Positions 38,301 to 49,200 of a stretch of 64,000 bases of DNA are shown one piece after another. Position 1 is the first letter of the stretch. The number at the start of each line of letters is the position of its first letter. The position numbers were made by a program, and so were the translations under genes. The stretch is taken from NCBI GenBank assembly GCA_039105265.1, contig JAPFFF010000001.1, forward strand, positions 10,788,001 to 10,852,000, read 5' to 3'. The stretch comes from Tritrichomonas musculus. Lineage: Eukaryota; Parabasalia; Tritrichomonadida; Tritrichomonadidae. The notes under the pieces are model-generated. The model ran no database searches. It was not told where the DNA came from and saw only the letters and a list, made by a program, of their open reading frames with translations.

Positions 38301-41300
38301 TAATGAAGATACTCGAAATAGTGCAATGCGACTTTTATATGCAGTAATCAAAACCCAAGGAAAACGATTTTTAAACGATGCTGATCCATTATTAAATAAT
38401 TTAAAGAAGAAGCAACTTGAAACCTTTGAATTAAAAAAGATTATTGCCAAAGTCAACCAATCAAGCTCAATGAACAGTTTTCAGCCACTTATTGAAAGTG
38501 TTCCATTGAAAAAAAACGTTTTTGAAAAACCTATCGTTTTTAGTGAAGATCGAATTGTTGCCCGTGTATTTATGCAAAGTATTGGAACAGGCTACAATCT
38601 TGAACATTGGTTTCGATCCTTCATCATTACGATGATATCTAATTCACCATCACAAGCCATTCGAACCTGCTCCACATTAGTCACAGCGTATTATCCATTA
38701 GCCTATCAACTATTCCGGACTGCTTTTTTAAGCTGCTGGCTTAAAATTAAAGAAAGAGGACGTGGACAAATTTGCACCACATTTATGCAATTATTGTCGT
38801 CCAATGAAAACTACGAAGCTGTTGCCCGCGAGCTTATTAATTTATTTGTATACTTGCATCAATTCGGGGAGAAGTTACCAGTTGATTCAAACAAGTTAAT
38901 TAAAGCATGTCTTCGTTATGGCAACGTTTCATTTGCATTGAAATTAATTTCAGAGCAAATGGATGAAATGCAAAGTCCCGATTCGACTCTCATCTCGACG
39001 TTAATTGAAGCCTATGTACAAGCATCACAATGGAGTGATGCCCTTTATATTTGTGACACTTTTCAGAATCAATTCAAATTAGTTTCACTTGAAAATTTGA
39101 TGAAACTTAAAAAATGGACTGTTGCAGAAGAAATCTTTAAGAAACAACTCGAAGAGAATCATGATTTGAATGCATTCAGAGGGATGGCGGAATGCCTCGC
39201 ATCGCAAGCTAAATGGGACCAGCTTCTTTCATATTATTCGGTCTTTAAAGAACAAATGCCGCGTGAATTGCAACGTGATGTTGGCGAATTCTTTGCAAAT
39301 GCAGCTTACAATTCTCGAAATTGGGACATTTTAACTGATATCTTAAAATACGCACCAAAATCATCAATTGAATGCTTAATCTTGTCTGCTTTGAATTGCA
39401 TTCATTCTCACAATTATGAAAAAGTTGATGACTACATCAATCAAGGTTTTGAGTTGCTAGCTTCAAAGCCGTTGGCTACATGGACAGGCAGTCATGGCCA
39501 TCACGCTGAGACGTTATTGAATTGCCAACAATTGATGGAGATTCATGAGATTATGCGTTGGATGAAGAAGGAGAATCGAAAAGAAATTGAAGGAGTCTGG
39601 CAACAACGTTTAATTACAGCACCATCTGACTTTTCTCTTTGGTTTAAATTCATCGGTGCAAAAGTTCCATTGGGCATTGATTTGTCTAATAACTTATTCA
39701 ACTTTTTCATGCTGAAATCGAAAACGCTCGATGTTTTACTTCATCGAAATGTTTTCAATTCAATTTTCCCTGACTTTATTGAAAACGAGAAATCAAACAA
39801 GCCGAATTCAGAGAAAAGTGAAGTTTGCAATTCAATAGTGTTATGGATGACTGGACATAAACAAGAATCCATAAAAATGATAAAATTTGTTCTTGAAAAC
39901 GGTCTGTTGCACGATAAAGATTCAGATCAATTTTGTCGATTATTCTTTTCATCGTCACTCTTGGAAATCGACGACAGTCTTGAAGCAAACATGCTAGCAT
40001 ATCGATTTATGAAGCCGTTAATCAATTCGATAACATTAGAAGAGCTGAAGGTTCGAATTCCTAAATACAAATACTCAACTGTCAAGTATGAAAGTAATTC
40101 ATTACCAAACAATGTCAATAAGTCGTTGTATGTGTCATCTTCAAATATTGTTGCACTTCGAAAATGGTCCGAAATAAACATTTCATTGACAACTCTTGAT
40201 CCCGATCATCTAACTGATTATGTGACTAATGCAATAGACTCTTTAACTAAGTGTGCTTTAGTTTCTCCTTCTTTCCCCGATGTTGTCCAACTTTTGAATT
40301 TGTTCTTTGAATATGCCGACCAGCCTGCCATTTTTAACTCTACTGCTCATTCGTGCATTGAAAAGTTGCATCCGAAATTAATCTTGCAAGCTGCTCCTCA
40401 GCTTTTGATTCAATTATCTCATTCAACTCCAGCTGTTGCCGATTTCGTTCATGATTTAGTTTATGGCATTTTGAGGGAGCATTTTCATTCCTTTATTTTT
40501 TCTATTATTGTTTTAAAATCATCTAAAAATACAGCGCGTGCCAAAAGTGCCAAAAATCTGTATGACGAGTTTCATGTTCTTAATCCTGAAGCTTATGATG
40601 AAGTTGAATTAATTCGCCAAAGTTTGCTTCGTGCTGCTGTAACATGGAATGAGACAATCATTCAAAGAATCACTGATGCTTTTGATCACTTGTCAATGAA
40701 TCGAATAGATAGAATGGTTGCTTCTTTACGTTCCATTTCACAATTCGTTAAGAATTCTCAATGTGAAATGCACGAACAAGTTAAGAAAAAGTTCGAGCGA
40801 CAATTTTCTCAACTTGACAATATTTTGAGGAACTTTGAAACTACTTCAAAACCAAGTCAAAAGACAACTAAAACAAGTTTTGCACAACTGAATCCTTCTT
40901 CATCTTCCTCCAATTCAGCGAGCTCACTTGAAATGGCACAAAAAGTGTCACCCTTAATTGAATGGTGTAAAATGGTTAACTCGTTATTGACAGACGAAGT
41001 TAAGCAAGTTCGCGCAATTGAGTTGTCTGCCATTTCTGCCCAGCTGGCTAAAAAGACGCATTTTATATTGGCCGTTCCAGGCACTTATGTTCCGAAAAAA
41101 CCGATAATTCACATTGAATATTTTGTGGGCCAATTTTCGGTTTATCTTTCGAAGCAGCAGCCAAAAGATGTCGTCATTGTTGGCGATAACGGAATATTCT
41201 ACCAATACCTGCTGAAAGGGCACGAAGATCTCAGACTCGATGAAAGAATCATGCAATTCTTTAGCACAATCAATTCCATTCTCAAAAAGTCGAACATTTT

Positions 41301-42237
41301 CAGAGGCCAGTTAATTGAAGCTATGTTTGTTATGCCAATTTCAATATCGCACGGCCTCGTCCAATGGGTAAGCGGAACTCACACACTCAGAGCTATCGTC
41401 GAATCCTATCGGAACAGCCAAGGAAGGGAGCCGCTTGAAGAGTATCTTTTGCTCGACAAGTATTCGTACATGAACTTCGACTTCCTCCAGCCAATTCAGA
41501 AGCTTCAAATCATTGAAAAGATATTCGACGAGGTTCCCGACACCGACATTTCTAACATCTTTTGGATGAAGGCAAAAAGCTCCGAGGAGTGGCTGAAGCG
41601 AGTTATTAATTTCACAGTCTCAACAGCAATGATGTGCATAACTGGTTACACAATCGGACTCGGCGATCGTCATCCTTCAAATATCCTTGTGGATAAGAAC
41701 AGCGGGCAGCTGATTCACATCGACTTTGGTGACTGCTTCGAACGCGCTGCAAAAAGAGCATTCTTGCCCGAAGTCGTCCCTTTTAGATTGACAAGAATGA
41801 TCGTCAAAGCGATTGGAATAACTGGAACAAACGGACTCTTCAAGCAGTCTTTCATCGACATGTCAGCATTGCTCAGAGAGAATAAAAGAGTGCTGATCAT
41901 GGTCCTCGCAATCTTCGTTCATGAGCCGCTCGCTGACCCGGAGACTGAAGACGAACAAGGATCGGCAATTCAGGGCAGAAAGAGCAAAAAGATCCTCTCA
42001 AAGGCTACAACAGGATCTGTTACTGATAAAGGAAGAGTCTACATGCTGAGCTCTGGCGAGCAAGACCCTCTCTCTTCTACAGAGATGAGTAACAGAGTCA
42101 ACCAGAAATTGTCTGGAACTGATTTCGATAACGAAATTCCACTGACCGTTGAGGAACAAGCTATCAGGTTAATTGAGACTGCTACTGATCATTTTAACTT
42201 AGCAATGATGTATAGTGGTTGGTGTCCATTTTGGTGA
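35335..42237 (+). CDS. TOR: TOR protein kinase (PIKK family)
   Basis: 2,300 residues, near the length of TOR (~2,450-2,550). HEAT repeats span about 1-1080, the FAT region about 1130-1740, an FRB-like bundle about 1755-1840 (opening VELIRQSLLRAAVTW), a Ser-rich linker at about 1845-1865, the kinase domain about 1870-2180 and FATC at the end. Kinase hallmarks are AVPGTYVP, LLKGHEDLRLDERIMQ (~1961), GDRHPSNILVD (~2110, catalytic loop) and HIDFGDCFE (~2127, DFG-like). The protein ends NLAMMYSGWCPFW, the diagnostic TOR FATC tail. Central growth regulator, acting in TORC1/TORC2-like complexes. FRB residues that bind rapamycin-FKBP12 are poorly kept. One uninterrupted frame, no introns. Confidence 0.97.
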   Translation: MNLFSLEIPSDYESLLITYEHYYHSFYLEMVRMSNAMLSKHLDLFLSKLVQISKKCNEVNDIRAAIGVVALHSFGYRNFELLTKTFDRLVPQSNLEYVKFTSWCAGQLINHPNLAKARYVQHLFQRSIGWIRHKGQRARPLAACYLIASLSDNDGNSVVAFASHIQSVIWSLISHRSPQIIQTTAYAFSRFTFAITTYGRGEMDSFFHFFIMLCKSLLKYGSPIKKYAAICLIKELILNNSDYFFSDFQFLLDSFLNVMNTSKNTLFLIAAYQSMASLSIVDPKQFVSAVSINLFTIKEEIINEYPDEVVESLCFVIKKVPEFMETKIKELKDISKSLISHPRSAFILLNSILKYFGTKVLPIENDFIQTLMELPFSPEYRDFFISFTNCPNSFALDFPVKLNQRLLNELKTKAPVDAIELIAKLPSNAFVSQSLILSELNEQTTSKNVEVRAAIPKAMFNLCDTCQTIDRNSIIRQLMQYAMYDSSTIVRCSVLRVFLEKANGYKELAQPEYVKFFQVFSNEDSQSARNLAFDLIAKIGKNNPMFFASITRDSLLDYFFTLRHVSSIRQRARITRTMPCLIRASLITISTYTKAFMEIALEQLKNRPMKESFENFLEEDANVAIISGILDSLSLIAPIQPDLISTHANVLIPLLCNFLSENEERKITLSIVNFFEVIFTPPASSLVYRTMAPMIISACSSLLPQTNSRTVRIAILRVLGVIGVIEPNQTPPQRLLKMPSDFDNKITRQFFQPKRDLETSDDYNLVRKEELYMSIVLRELLKILQDDLLKEYYLQTVQCFVTVFSKILMDMLTYFDAFMARFLQILESSTDAELLNYLPLLTKLVINAQNNVTPFLSKLLSLITTRFNDVLAMMIYDLILALLDSVRDNFSHYASELICLLIYLIDTVKTTDEIQSQKILLAFSKICVYANDLLYLIIPQICDAILCEQTLENVRILSFYCLESIAKSTDLFDYLGPIVRAMNVGFEHDNEDTRNSAMRLLYAVIKTQGKRFLNDADPLLNNLKKKQLETFELKKIIAKVNQSSSMNSFQPLIESVPLKKNVFEKPIVFSEDRIVARVFMQSIGTGYNLEHWFRSFIITMISNSPSQAIRTCSTLVTAYYPLAYQLFRTAFLSCWLKIKERGRGQICTTFMQLLSSNENYEAVARELINLFVYLHQFGEKLPVDSNKLIKACLRYGNVSFALKLISEQMDEMQSPDSTLISTLIEAYVQASQWSDALYICDTFQNQFKLVSLENLMKLKKWTVAEEIFKKQLEENHDLNAFRGMAECLASQAKWDQLLSYYSVFKEQMPRELQRDVGEFFANAAYNSRNWDILTDILKYAPKSSIECLILSALNCIHSHNYEKVDDYINQGFELLASKPLATWTGSHGHHAETLLNCQQLMEIHEIMRWMKKENRKEIEGVWQQRLITAPSDFSLWFKFIGAKVPLGIDLSNNLFNFFMLKSKTLDVLLHRNVFNSIFPDFIENEKSNKPNSEKSEVCNSIVLWMTGHKQESIKMIKFVLENGLLHDKDSDQFCRLFFSSSLLEIDDSLEANMLAYRFMKPLINSITLEELKVRIPKYKYSTVKYESNSLPNNVNKSLYVSSSNIVALRKWSEINISLTTLDPDHLTDYVTNAIDSLTKCALVSPSFPDVVQLLNLFFEYADQPAIFNSTAHSCIEKLHPKLILQAAPQLLIQLSHSTPAVADFVHDLVYGILREHFHSFIFSIIVLKSSKNTARAKSAKNLYDEFHVLNPEAYDEVELIRQSLLRAAVTWNETIIQRITDAFDHLSMNRIDRMVASLRSISQFVKNSQCEMHEQVKKKFERQFSQLDNILRNFETTSKPSQKTTKTSFAQLNPSSSSSNSASSLEMAQKVSPLIEWCKMVNSLLTDEVKQVRAIELSAISAQLAKKTHFILAVPGTYVPKKPIIHIEYFVGQFSVYLSKQQPKDVVIVGDNGIFYQYLLKGHEDLRLDERIMQFFSTINSILKKSNIFRGQLIEAMFVMPISISHGLVQWVSGTHTLRAIVESYRNSQGREPLEEYLLLDKYSYMNFDFLQPIQKLQIIEKIFDEVPDTDISNIFWMKAKSSEEWLKRVINFTVSTAMMCITGYTIGLGDRHPSNILVDKNSGQLIHIDFGDCFERAAKRAFLPEVVPFRLTRMIVKAIGITGTNGLFKQSFIDMSALLRENKRVLIMVLAIFVHEPLADPETEDEQGSAIQGRKSKKILSKATTGSVTDKGRVYMLSSGEQDPLSSTEMSNRVNQKLSGTDFDNEIPLTVEEQAIRLIETATDHFNLAMMYSGWCPFW

Positions 42238-43224
42238 AATAAGTTTTTCTTTTCTTTTTCTTTTTTCTTTTTAAGGTATTGAATTTGGTACGTTATTTTT
42301 TTGAGAAAGGTGGACGTTTATTTTTTGAGAGAATCCTTCTGAAAAAGTTTGTGTTGACGATGTCTGTTGACAAATATTATGACATGGCATATGAAAACAA
42401 AATTTGTTTTTTTTTTATGTTAAATGTCAATAATAATTGCGGTTGCTAAACGTACGAGGTTTGTACCTTAACAAAATACATAATTATGTTTGATAAATAA
42501 ATAACTGTTATCTTTTTATTTATGTATTGAATCTTCTTTATAAGTGATATCACGTATTATTATAAGGCTTGCTATATCTCGATCGATAGTTTTATATTTT
42601 TCATGCATTGAACCGCCTGGAAACAGGGAAATTGTAATTCCTATTGGCGGTTAAGGTTAATATTGGCCTTGAATAGTACCAAAGAAAAAAAGTCAGGATT
42701 TTTTTGTAAAAAATAGAATGGGTAGCTTTTATCCATATAAAAGATCATAAAATGACTAGTATTTTATTAGCCAATAATAGGTCTTATTCGCATTTGAGCA
42801 ATCAATCAAAAATTCTTGTCATTTCTTTTATTTTAGCAGCTTATGGTATTTTTTACAAAAGTGCAAAAAAGTTCCAGATTTTTTTTTTTTGCTACATATG
42901 ATAGAAGGTCAATATTGACCTTAACTGCCTCTGACTGTTACAATTTTTCAAAATATTATGATATTGGGAGGCCCAACTTTTTTTTTTCTCTGAATCAGCG
43001 ATTATGATACTCTTTACCTAATTAGGTAAATCTATTATTTTCCTTATAACATTGATCTCTTATATTTAATTTGATATCTAGATAAAATATATTTTTGAAT
43101 TTAATTTGATCATCACAAACTTTTTCAGTAAATTAAGAATTGTATCATAACGATAGAAAGCGCCAAATTAAAGTAATTGAATTCTTTTGAATTTTTGAGT
43201 CATTACATCGTTTATTTCTGATTA
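42238..43224. other. Intergenic region with a MITE-like element
   Basis: A T/C-rich tract follows the TOR stop. The middle holds the imperfect inverted-repeat element described separately (42616-42972). The rest is AT-rich; GTCATTACATCG lies about 25 bp before the next start and could be its initiator. Confidence 0.6.
42616..42972. mobile_element. MITE-like element with imperfect ~100-bp inverted ends
   Basis: The left end (GCCTGG... GGCGGTTAAGGTTAATATTGGCCTT ... TCAGGATTTTTTTG ... TAAAAAATAG) pairs in the same order with the right end read backward (GCCTCC... AGGCAGTTAAGGTCAATATT GACCTT ... TCTGGAACTTTTTTG ... TAAAAAATACC). Total about 357 bp, no coding capacity. Boundaries are approximate, and no target duplication was settled by eye. 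Confidence 0.5.
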
Positions 43225-44415
43225 ATGATAGATCAGCAAGCTCTAGGAATTAAATCCTTTGAAGATGAAAAGGATGAAGCAAAATTATTGCTCATACTCG
43301 ATGATATAGAAGCATCAAAAAAGCAAATTAATTCTCTTGAAAATGAAAAAAATTCGTTATCTATAGAACTCGAAAATCTTACATTTCATTTAAGAGAGCT
43401 CCGAATTCAAAGGGACTTGTTGTCAAGCCCACCTGAACCATTATCCCAAGAAGAAAACATTCAAAATGCTGAAGAAAATTTCTTCCCTTATTATAATACT
43501 CTCGAAAATAGAGAATCAGAGCATGAAGCAAGGCTTGAAGGGCAGAGGCAAATAACAGCTAATTTAAATCATAAGCTCAACGAATATCATCAAAAGAATA
43601 AATCATTGAAAGAAGAACTTCGAAAATTAGAAGAAGAAGATAATAAACTGGACGATGATATATTAACATCAAACAATGCTCTCGTTGACTTAAATATCCA
43701 ACTTGATAGCAGCATCAAAGAAAATGAATTCATTATTCAGAAGTGCGAAGAACTTAAAAATGAATTGGAAGAAAGAGATTCACATTTGAAAGAAAATGTT
43801 ATGGTTCAATACGAAACGCTTACTGCTAAATATAAAAAAGACCAATTAAAACTAGCTGAACTAAAGAAAAAAACAAGTAAATTGCAAGCTGATATTAGTA
43901 GGCATGAAAAGAAGGCGCAGGATGATTTTGATCTTGAAAAGGAAAGATGCGAAAAAGAGGCTGCAATTAGTTATTGGAAAAATGATCGAGGAGTGCTTAA
44001 AAACAAATTGAAAAATCTCAAAGCGCAACTTTACTCTGTTCAAGCAAATTTAGAAAAATCCAAAAAGCGAGATGAAGATTTAAATGACAAATATACCAAA
44101 TTGCTTGGTGAAAATCATAATTTTGGCGAATGTGAGTTAGCAAAAAAATGTTTATTATATGATATTAGCGATGCAACAAAAGAAAAGGAAATAACTGTTT
44201 CATCAAAAGATTACGATTATGAATTAGAATATAGTGAACAATTATTAAAAGAACTTGAATGTATTGATAAATCCTTAGAAGTATTCCATGAGTATAGAGA
44301 TAGTCAAATTAGTTCTTTGAATCAAGAATTATCTCAGTGTTCTCAAATAGGATTTCTCACATTATTAAAAGAAGAACTCGCAGAATTACAGTCGCAATTA
44401 TTGAATCTACAGTAG
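43225..44415 (+). CDS. Coiled-coil protein, 396 aa
   Basis: Almost the entire protein is coiled coil, from about residue 20 to the end (KKQINSLENEKNSLSIELEN; LNHKLNEYHQKNKSLKEELRK; LELSQC...ELAELQSQLLNLQ). There is a short break at about residues 72-90 (SSPPEPLSQEEN). No other domain. Such proteins in flagellated protists are often cytoskeletal, centrosomal or axonemal, but also vesicle tethers; the sequence does not decide. The ATG at 43225 is the first in frame. Confidence 0.75.
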   Translation: MIDQQALGIKSFEDEKDEAKLLLILDDIEASKKQINSLENEKNSLSIELENLTFHLRELRIQRDLLSSPPEPLSQEENIQNAEENFFPYYNTLENRESEHEARLEGQRQITANLNHKLNEYHQKNKSLKEELRKLEEEDNKLDDDILTSNNALVDLNIQLDSSIKENEFIIQKCEELKNELEERDSHLKENVMVQYETLTAKYKKDQLKLAELKKKTSKLQADISRHEKKAQDDFDLEKERCEKEAAISYWKNDRGVLKNKLKNLKAQLYSVQANLEKSKKRDEDLNDKYTKLLGENHNFGECELAKKCLLYDISDATKEKEITVSSKDYDYELEYSEQLLKELECIDKSLEVFHEYRDSQISSLNQELSQCSQIGFLTLLKEELAELQSQLLNLQ

Positions 44416-44560
44416 AAGTATTTTTGAATATTTAATACTTTTTTTTTTTTTTTTTTTCATGTTATTCATTAAATATTTGTAAATAGTAAACAATTCTTCT
44501 TAAAATTTTGAACTATTCAACCAAATATGAATTGAAAATTATTATTTTAAAATTTTATAA

Positions 44561-45991
44561 ATGGATATTTTTAAACAATCTTCACCAGATGGAACACTCC
44601 GAATGAACAAATTTTTTGGTTTATTTGACAACCCAGACGAAATAAGTATACCAGAATTAACAGAAACTCAAATAGAGCAATTTCAAATATATGTTAGTAA
44701 TTTGGTTGAATCATTTAATAATAAAGATGCTGATGTCTTTCTTCGTTGGCTTAAGAAAATAGTATATGAAATTAATATGCAACTCCCAGAAGAATATTTT
44801 AGAATTTTTATAAATTTTAAAATATTTGATTTAATGATTAATATTATGCTAAACTATCCAATTAATGAATTCCAGATTTATGCTATTTTGATTCTTCTTA
44901 AAGCATGTTATTTTAGTAATAAAGTTTTATATGGCCTTCCTTTTATAACAGATCAGAATTTATTTCTCAAGTTCATGAAAGCACCTCCTATTGAGACTCC
45001 AGAGATCAATTCAAAGTATTCTTATATATCGTTGTATTATTCAAATCTTGTTCATATAAATTTAATGAATTCTCCTGAATTATCAAAAGCTTTTTATGAT
45101 TCAGGCTTGTATCATCTTTTTATTAAAATGTGTGAACCTATAGAAAAGAAAGAATATGATTATATATATTCCTGGTCATCTCTTATTACCTATTTCTCAT
45201 CATCTAAATTTCCATTTCCAGAGAATGATAAAGTTTTATTACTCCAAATTTATGATAAAATGTATTCCAATAAAGATTATCCTCATTATATAAGTGCAAT
45301 CGATCAACTGATTGATTCTTCAAGTGACGAACTAAACCATATTATATTTCAAACAGATATTTATCCAAACTTAATTACAATTCTTGTGCAGCTAGAAAGT
45401 GAAACAGACATGACAAATATCGAAAATAGGAAAATTTGTATGTTTATACTCTATAAAATGATTTTGAAAGACAAAAATTATCAATTGGATTTATCTTTTT
45501 TACCAATTGACATAGTTTCAGACCTTATGCAAAAAGAAGATGTTTCAGATCAAGTTTCTGCTCTTCAATTGCTTACAATTTATTTAAAAAAAGGTTATGG
45601 CAAAGTAAAATATTCTATTATTACTGAGCTAATTAAAAAAGGTGTCTATGATTTTTTGATGAAAAATTATCATAAATTATCTTTTGGACCAAAATCAATA
45701 ATGGTTGAATTTTTTATTTTGTCTTTAATTCAGGCTACTCCAACTGAGTTATCAATACTGAATGAATGCGAAATTTTTGGACCGGTTTTAGAAAATATGG
45801 ATTGGGCAAACATAGATCTTGTTAACTTGGTTAATACTTTTCTTAAGACTGTTCTTAATGATGGCGATTTATTTGCTAAATTTATATTACCTTATTCACA
45901 ATTAATATTTCAAATTGCAGAAGAAACTGATCCACAAAATGCTTCTGTGATTGATGAATTGTGTGCGCGTATAGACAAAGTCGAGAGATGA
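44561..45991 (+). CDS. ARM/HEAT-like helical protein, 476 aa
   Basis: The product is built of repeated amphipathic helix pairs (for example FKIFDLMINIMLNYPINEFQ, LISLYYSNLVHINLMNSPEL, SALQLLTIYLKKGYG) and fits an armadillo-type solenoid, as in a large family of uncharacterised trichomonad proteins. There is no transmembrane segment or catalytic motif. It lies head-to-tail, 145 bp after the coiled-coil gene and before the UBR gene. A scaffold role is a general inference only. Confidence 0.65.
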   Translation: MDIFKQSSPDGTLRMNKFFGLFDNPDEISIPELTETQIEQFQIYVSNLVESFNNKDADVFLRWLKKIVYEINMQLPEEYFRIFINFKIFDLMINIMLNYPINEFQIYAILILLKACYFSNKVLYGLPFITDQNLFLKFMKAPPIETPEINSKYSYISLYYSNLVHINLMNSPELSKAFYDSGLYHLFIKMCEPIEKKEYDYIYSWSSLITYFSSSKFPFPENDKVLLLQIYDKMYSNKDYPHYISAIDQLIDSSSDELNHIIFQTDIYPNLITILVQLESETDMTNIENRKICMFILYKMILKDKNYQLDLSFLPIDIVSDLMQKEDVSDQVSALQLLTIYLKKGYGKVKYSIITELIKKGVYDFLMKNYHKLSFGPKSIMVEFFILSLIQATPTELSILNECEIFGPVLENMDWANIDLVNLVNTFLKTVLNDGDLFAKFILPYSQLIFQIAEETDPQNASVIDELCARIDKVER

Positions 45992-46235
45992 AAATTTTTT
46001 TTCTATCGACTTTTCTGTCAATTTAAAAATATAAATAAAAAATCTTAGAGATCTCTCAAATTATTGAATCTCATATTTATAACATTTCAAAATTTGAATT
46101 TTAAATTTGAAAAATTTCCAAAATTTGAAATCAAACGTCATAAATTCAATTTCCAACATCCATTGAAAAAATTGAATTAATTAAAAAGCATTATAAATCA
46201 TTTCTTTTTATACTTCAAGTGATATAGCAATTTTT

Positions 46236-49200
46236 ATGGACGTCTCTCTCGAAGACTTGACTCTTCGTTTTGAGGTTGACGTCACAGCAGCCTGCTTATT
46301 TTGTGAAAAAATAATTTGTGGTGATCAATTTAATTCACTTTCAGAGTTCATTGAGTATCATCGATCGCTTTCACCGCCAAATTGTTGTACGCGTTCATGG
46401 AAAGCATTAACAGTTACAGCAATATGCAAGCAATGCATGAAAAACAAAAACAGTTGCATCTGCATTGATTGCTATCTTAAAGGAAATCATAAGGGGCATG
46501 ATGTTACATTTGCATTATCTGATGTTGGTAACTGTGATTGTGGTGATGCTTCAGCTTGGGCTCCATTAGGTTTTTGCTCAAACCATTTTAATCATAAAAG
46601 TGAAGATTTACCAAATGATCTTTCTAACCTTTTAATTAAGTGTTTTACTGCTGCTTTATCTAATTATCAATTTTTAGCCTCTTACAAAACAGAACAATTT
46701 ACAGAGATATGTCAATGGATCAAAAAGTTTTCAGATATTAATGGAGCATTTAAAAGTATAGTTGCTCATGTTTTTTCAGAAAAGCTCGACTTATCAGCAT
46801 TTTTGCTCAATTTTCATCAATATTCAGTAGATTCAATTATGTCAGCATTAGATCTCATATCATCAATAACAAGTAATCCTCTTATCAATAAAGCAATTAC
46901 TCTATCAACTCTTAATATCCTTCCCAATTATATGTGGATGTTCTTCAGTGTAGCATCTGAGCCTTTACCGAAAAAAAAGCCTATGGAGCAGCTTATTTAT
47001 TTACTCAAAATTCTACCATATGGATTTATGCACGGCAATGTTACAGAGATGTTTAATGATAATTATGATTGGGTTCCAAGTATTAGCAAAACGATACGTT
47101 TAATTTTTGACTTTTGTACACGAGACTACAATTCAAAAGTTTACGAAAGGACCAGATGTAAAATGATTTTTACATTAATCAATGATCTAATATCAGATGC
47201 TACTGAATCCACATCACAAATCGAGAATGTGAAACGCTTTTCCTCTATTTTTTTCAAAGATCTGAATTCAATTGAAGGGCAATGTAAATTTGAAAGGAAA
47301 TTCAACGAGAAAGAAGATGATGTATTAAAAAAAGAGACGACCTCAATTCACCTTGAATTTTACCTTTCTGACATCGTTAGGAAGATATGTAATATTGACG
47401 GTTTTGAAGAAGAAAATTGTGTCAATTCAATCCTCTCATTTATAGAAAATAACATTTTAAATGACAATTTTGATGCCAATAAAGAAAAACCGATTCTTTT
47501 TCGATCAACTTTATGTCCTGGTGTTTTTGGCACTGAATCTCTTTCATTGCATGTATCGTTTATGCAACTATTAATTAAAAAGCAAAACAAGCAAGATTTT
47601 ATGAGACAATTATATAACATAGAAAAAAATGTTTCATTTGATGATTTTTTACTATCTTTTTCACTTTTGCCAATCCGATTATTTTCAGTACATAGCCAAT
47701 CGGCATTTGGACTTTTTGAGCACAATTGTAACTCGTTTCTACTTGCCATTCAAAGCTTCACTTATAAAGGCAACATTTTCTTACGTTTAATGCCACTTTT
47801 CGGACTGATCCAAATGATGCTAGGAATCGTGGAAGACAAGGAATATGCGGTCAATTCAATACTTCATATTATCGGTATTTATGACATAGATGAAACTGAC
47901 AGTAACGGTTTTACAAAGGAGTTTAATGACTTGATTTTGTTTTTTCTCTTCTTTTTATCTAATATTGTCACCGATAGAATTTGTATGAATTTGGATTTAC
48001 GTCAATTTGAAGCTAGATCTTTGGCTATCGACCTTGAAAAGAAAAGTTACACTGTAACTGAAATAGAGAACTTGTATTGGCCTGAACTTGTAGGGTATCC
48101 GTTCTTTAAAACAGTTGTTGATGAAATTGCTGAAAAATTCGTAATCGAAAATGAAACAAAATTTAAATTAAAGAGCGAATCATTCTGGATGCCTGTTGTT
48201 CCTTTTGCAAGTATTAAAAGCTTCTTCTCAAGCATTACTCCTTTCATTCAGAAGAAGAAAGAGCAACTTCTACCTTTTCCAGAGCTGCCTGATGAAGAAA
48301 ATGATCTAAATCAAGGACTAAATTTAAGAGGACTATTAATGACCAAAACAACTTTCGCTGTGATATTTCAGGTAATGTCTTTGAATGCTCATAATTCTGG
48401 ATCTAATATTTTTTCCCTTCATTTGGCTTTAAATTTATTAATTTTAATGAAAAAAATTTCTTTCGAAAATTCGACGGTTTTGCCACATCAAAATGATGAT
48501 GATTTTTTAGTTGCTGAAAATTTGAAAGAGTTAATTGAAATTATTCCTGATGATTTTAACGTGCTATTAACGTACAAAATAAAGTATAGAAATAATCCTC
48601 CAGAGAGTTTTATAGACCTTCTAGAACATCTTGGAGCTATTGGGGCTCATGTTTTATCAATAATTTTGCCAAAAGTTGTAAATGATCCAACATTTGATAT
48701 TAACAAAGGAATTAATGATGAAGAGACAGAAAGACTCAAAAAGAAAAAAGCTGCCCAAATCGCAAAAGAAAAAGCATTGAAGCAGTTGCAAGCTGCAAAA
48801 GTATTTAATTTTGATGACATTGAAGAAGATGAAAATGAAAATAACTTAAAAAAGAAGAAAAAAAGAAAAATATCGGCGTCCATGGATGATGAAGTTACTA
48901 AATATAGTGACGAAGAGGAAGAAGAAGAGGAGGAGGAATATTCAGAAAGTAATATTTGTACAATATGTCAAGAGAAAAAATCAAATGAGCTTGTATGGTT
49001 CCCAATGACAGTTTTTCAATCAAGTCTTGCAAATATTGAAACACCAAACAATGCTCCAATATCAAATATATCAGCATCAATTTGTACTCATACAGTCCAC
49101 TCAAATTGTATCAAAAACAACAAGCCAGGAAGGAATTTTCAATGTTCATCAGATCGCTGCATAAAAAATTGTATCCTACCCAAAATTCCAGATATTAAGA

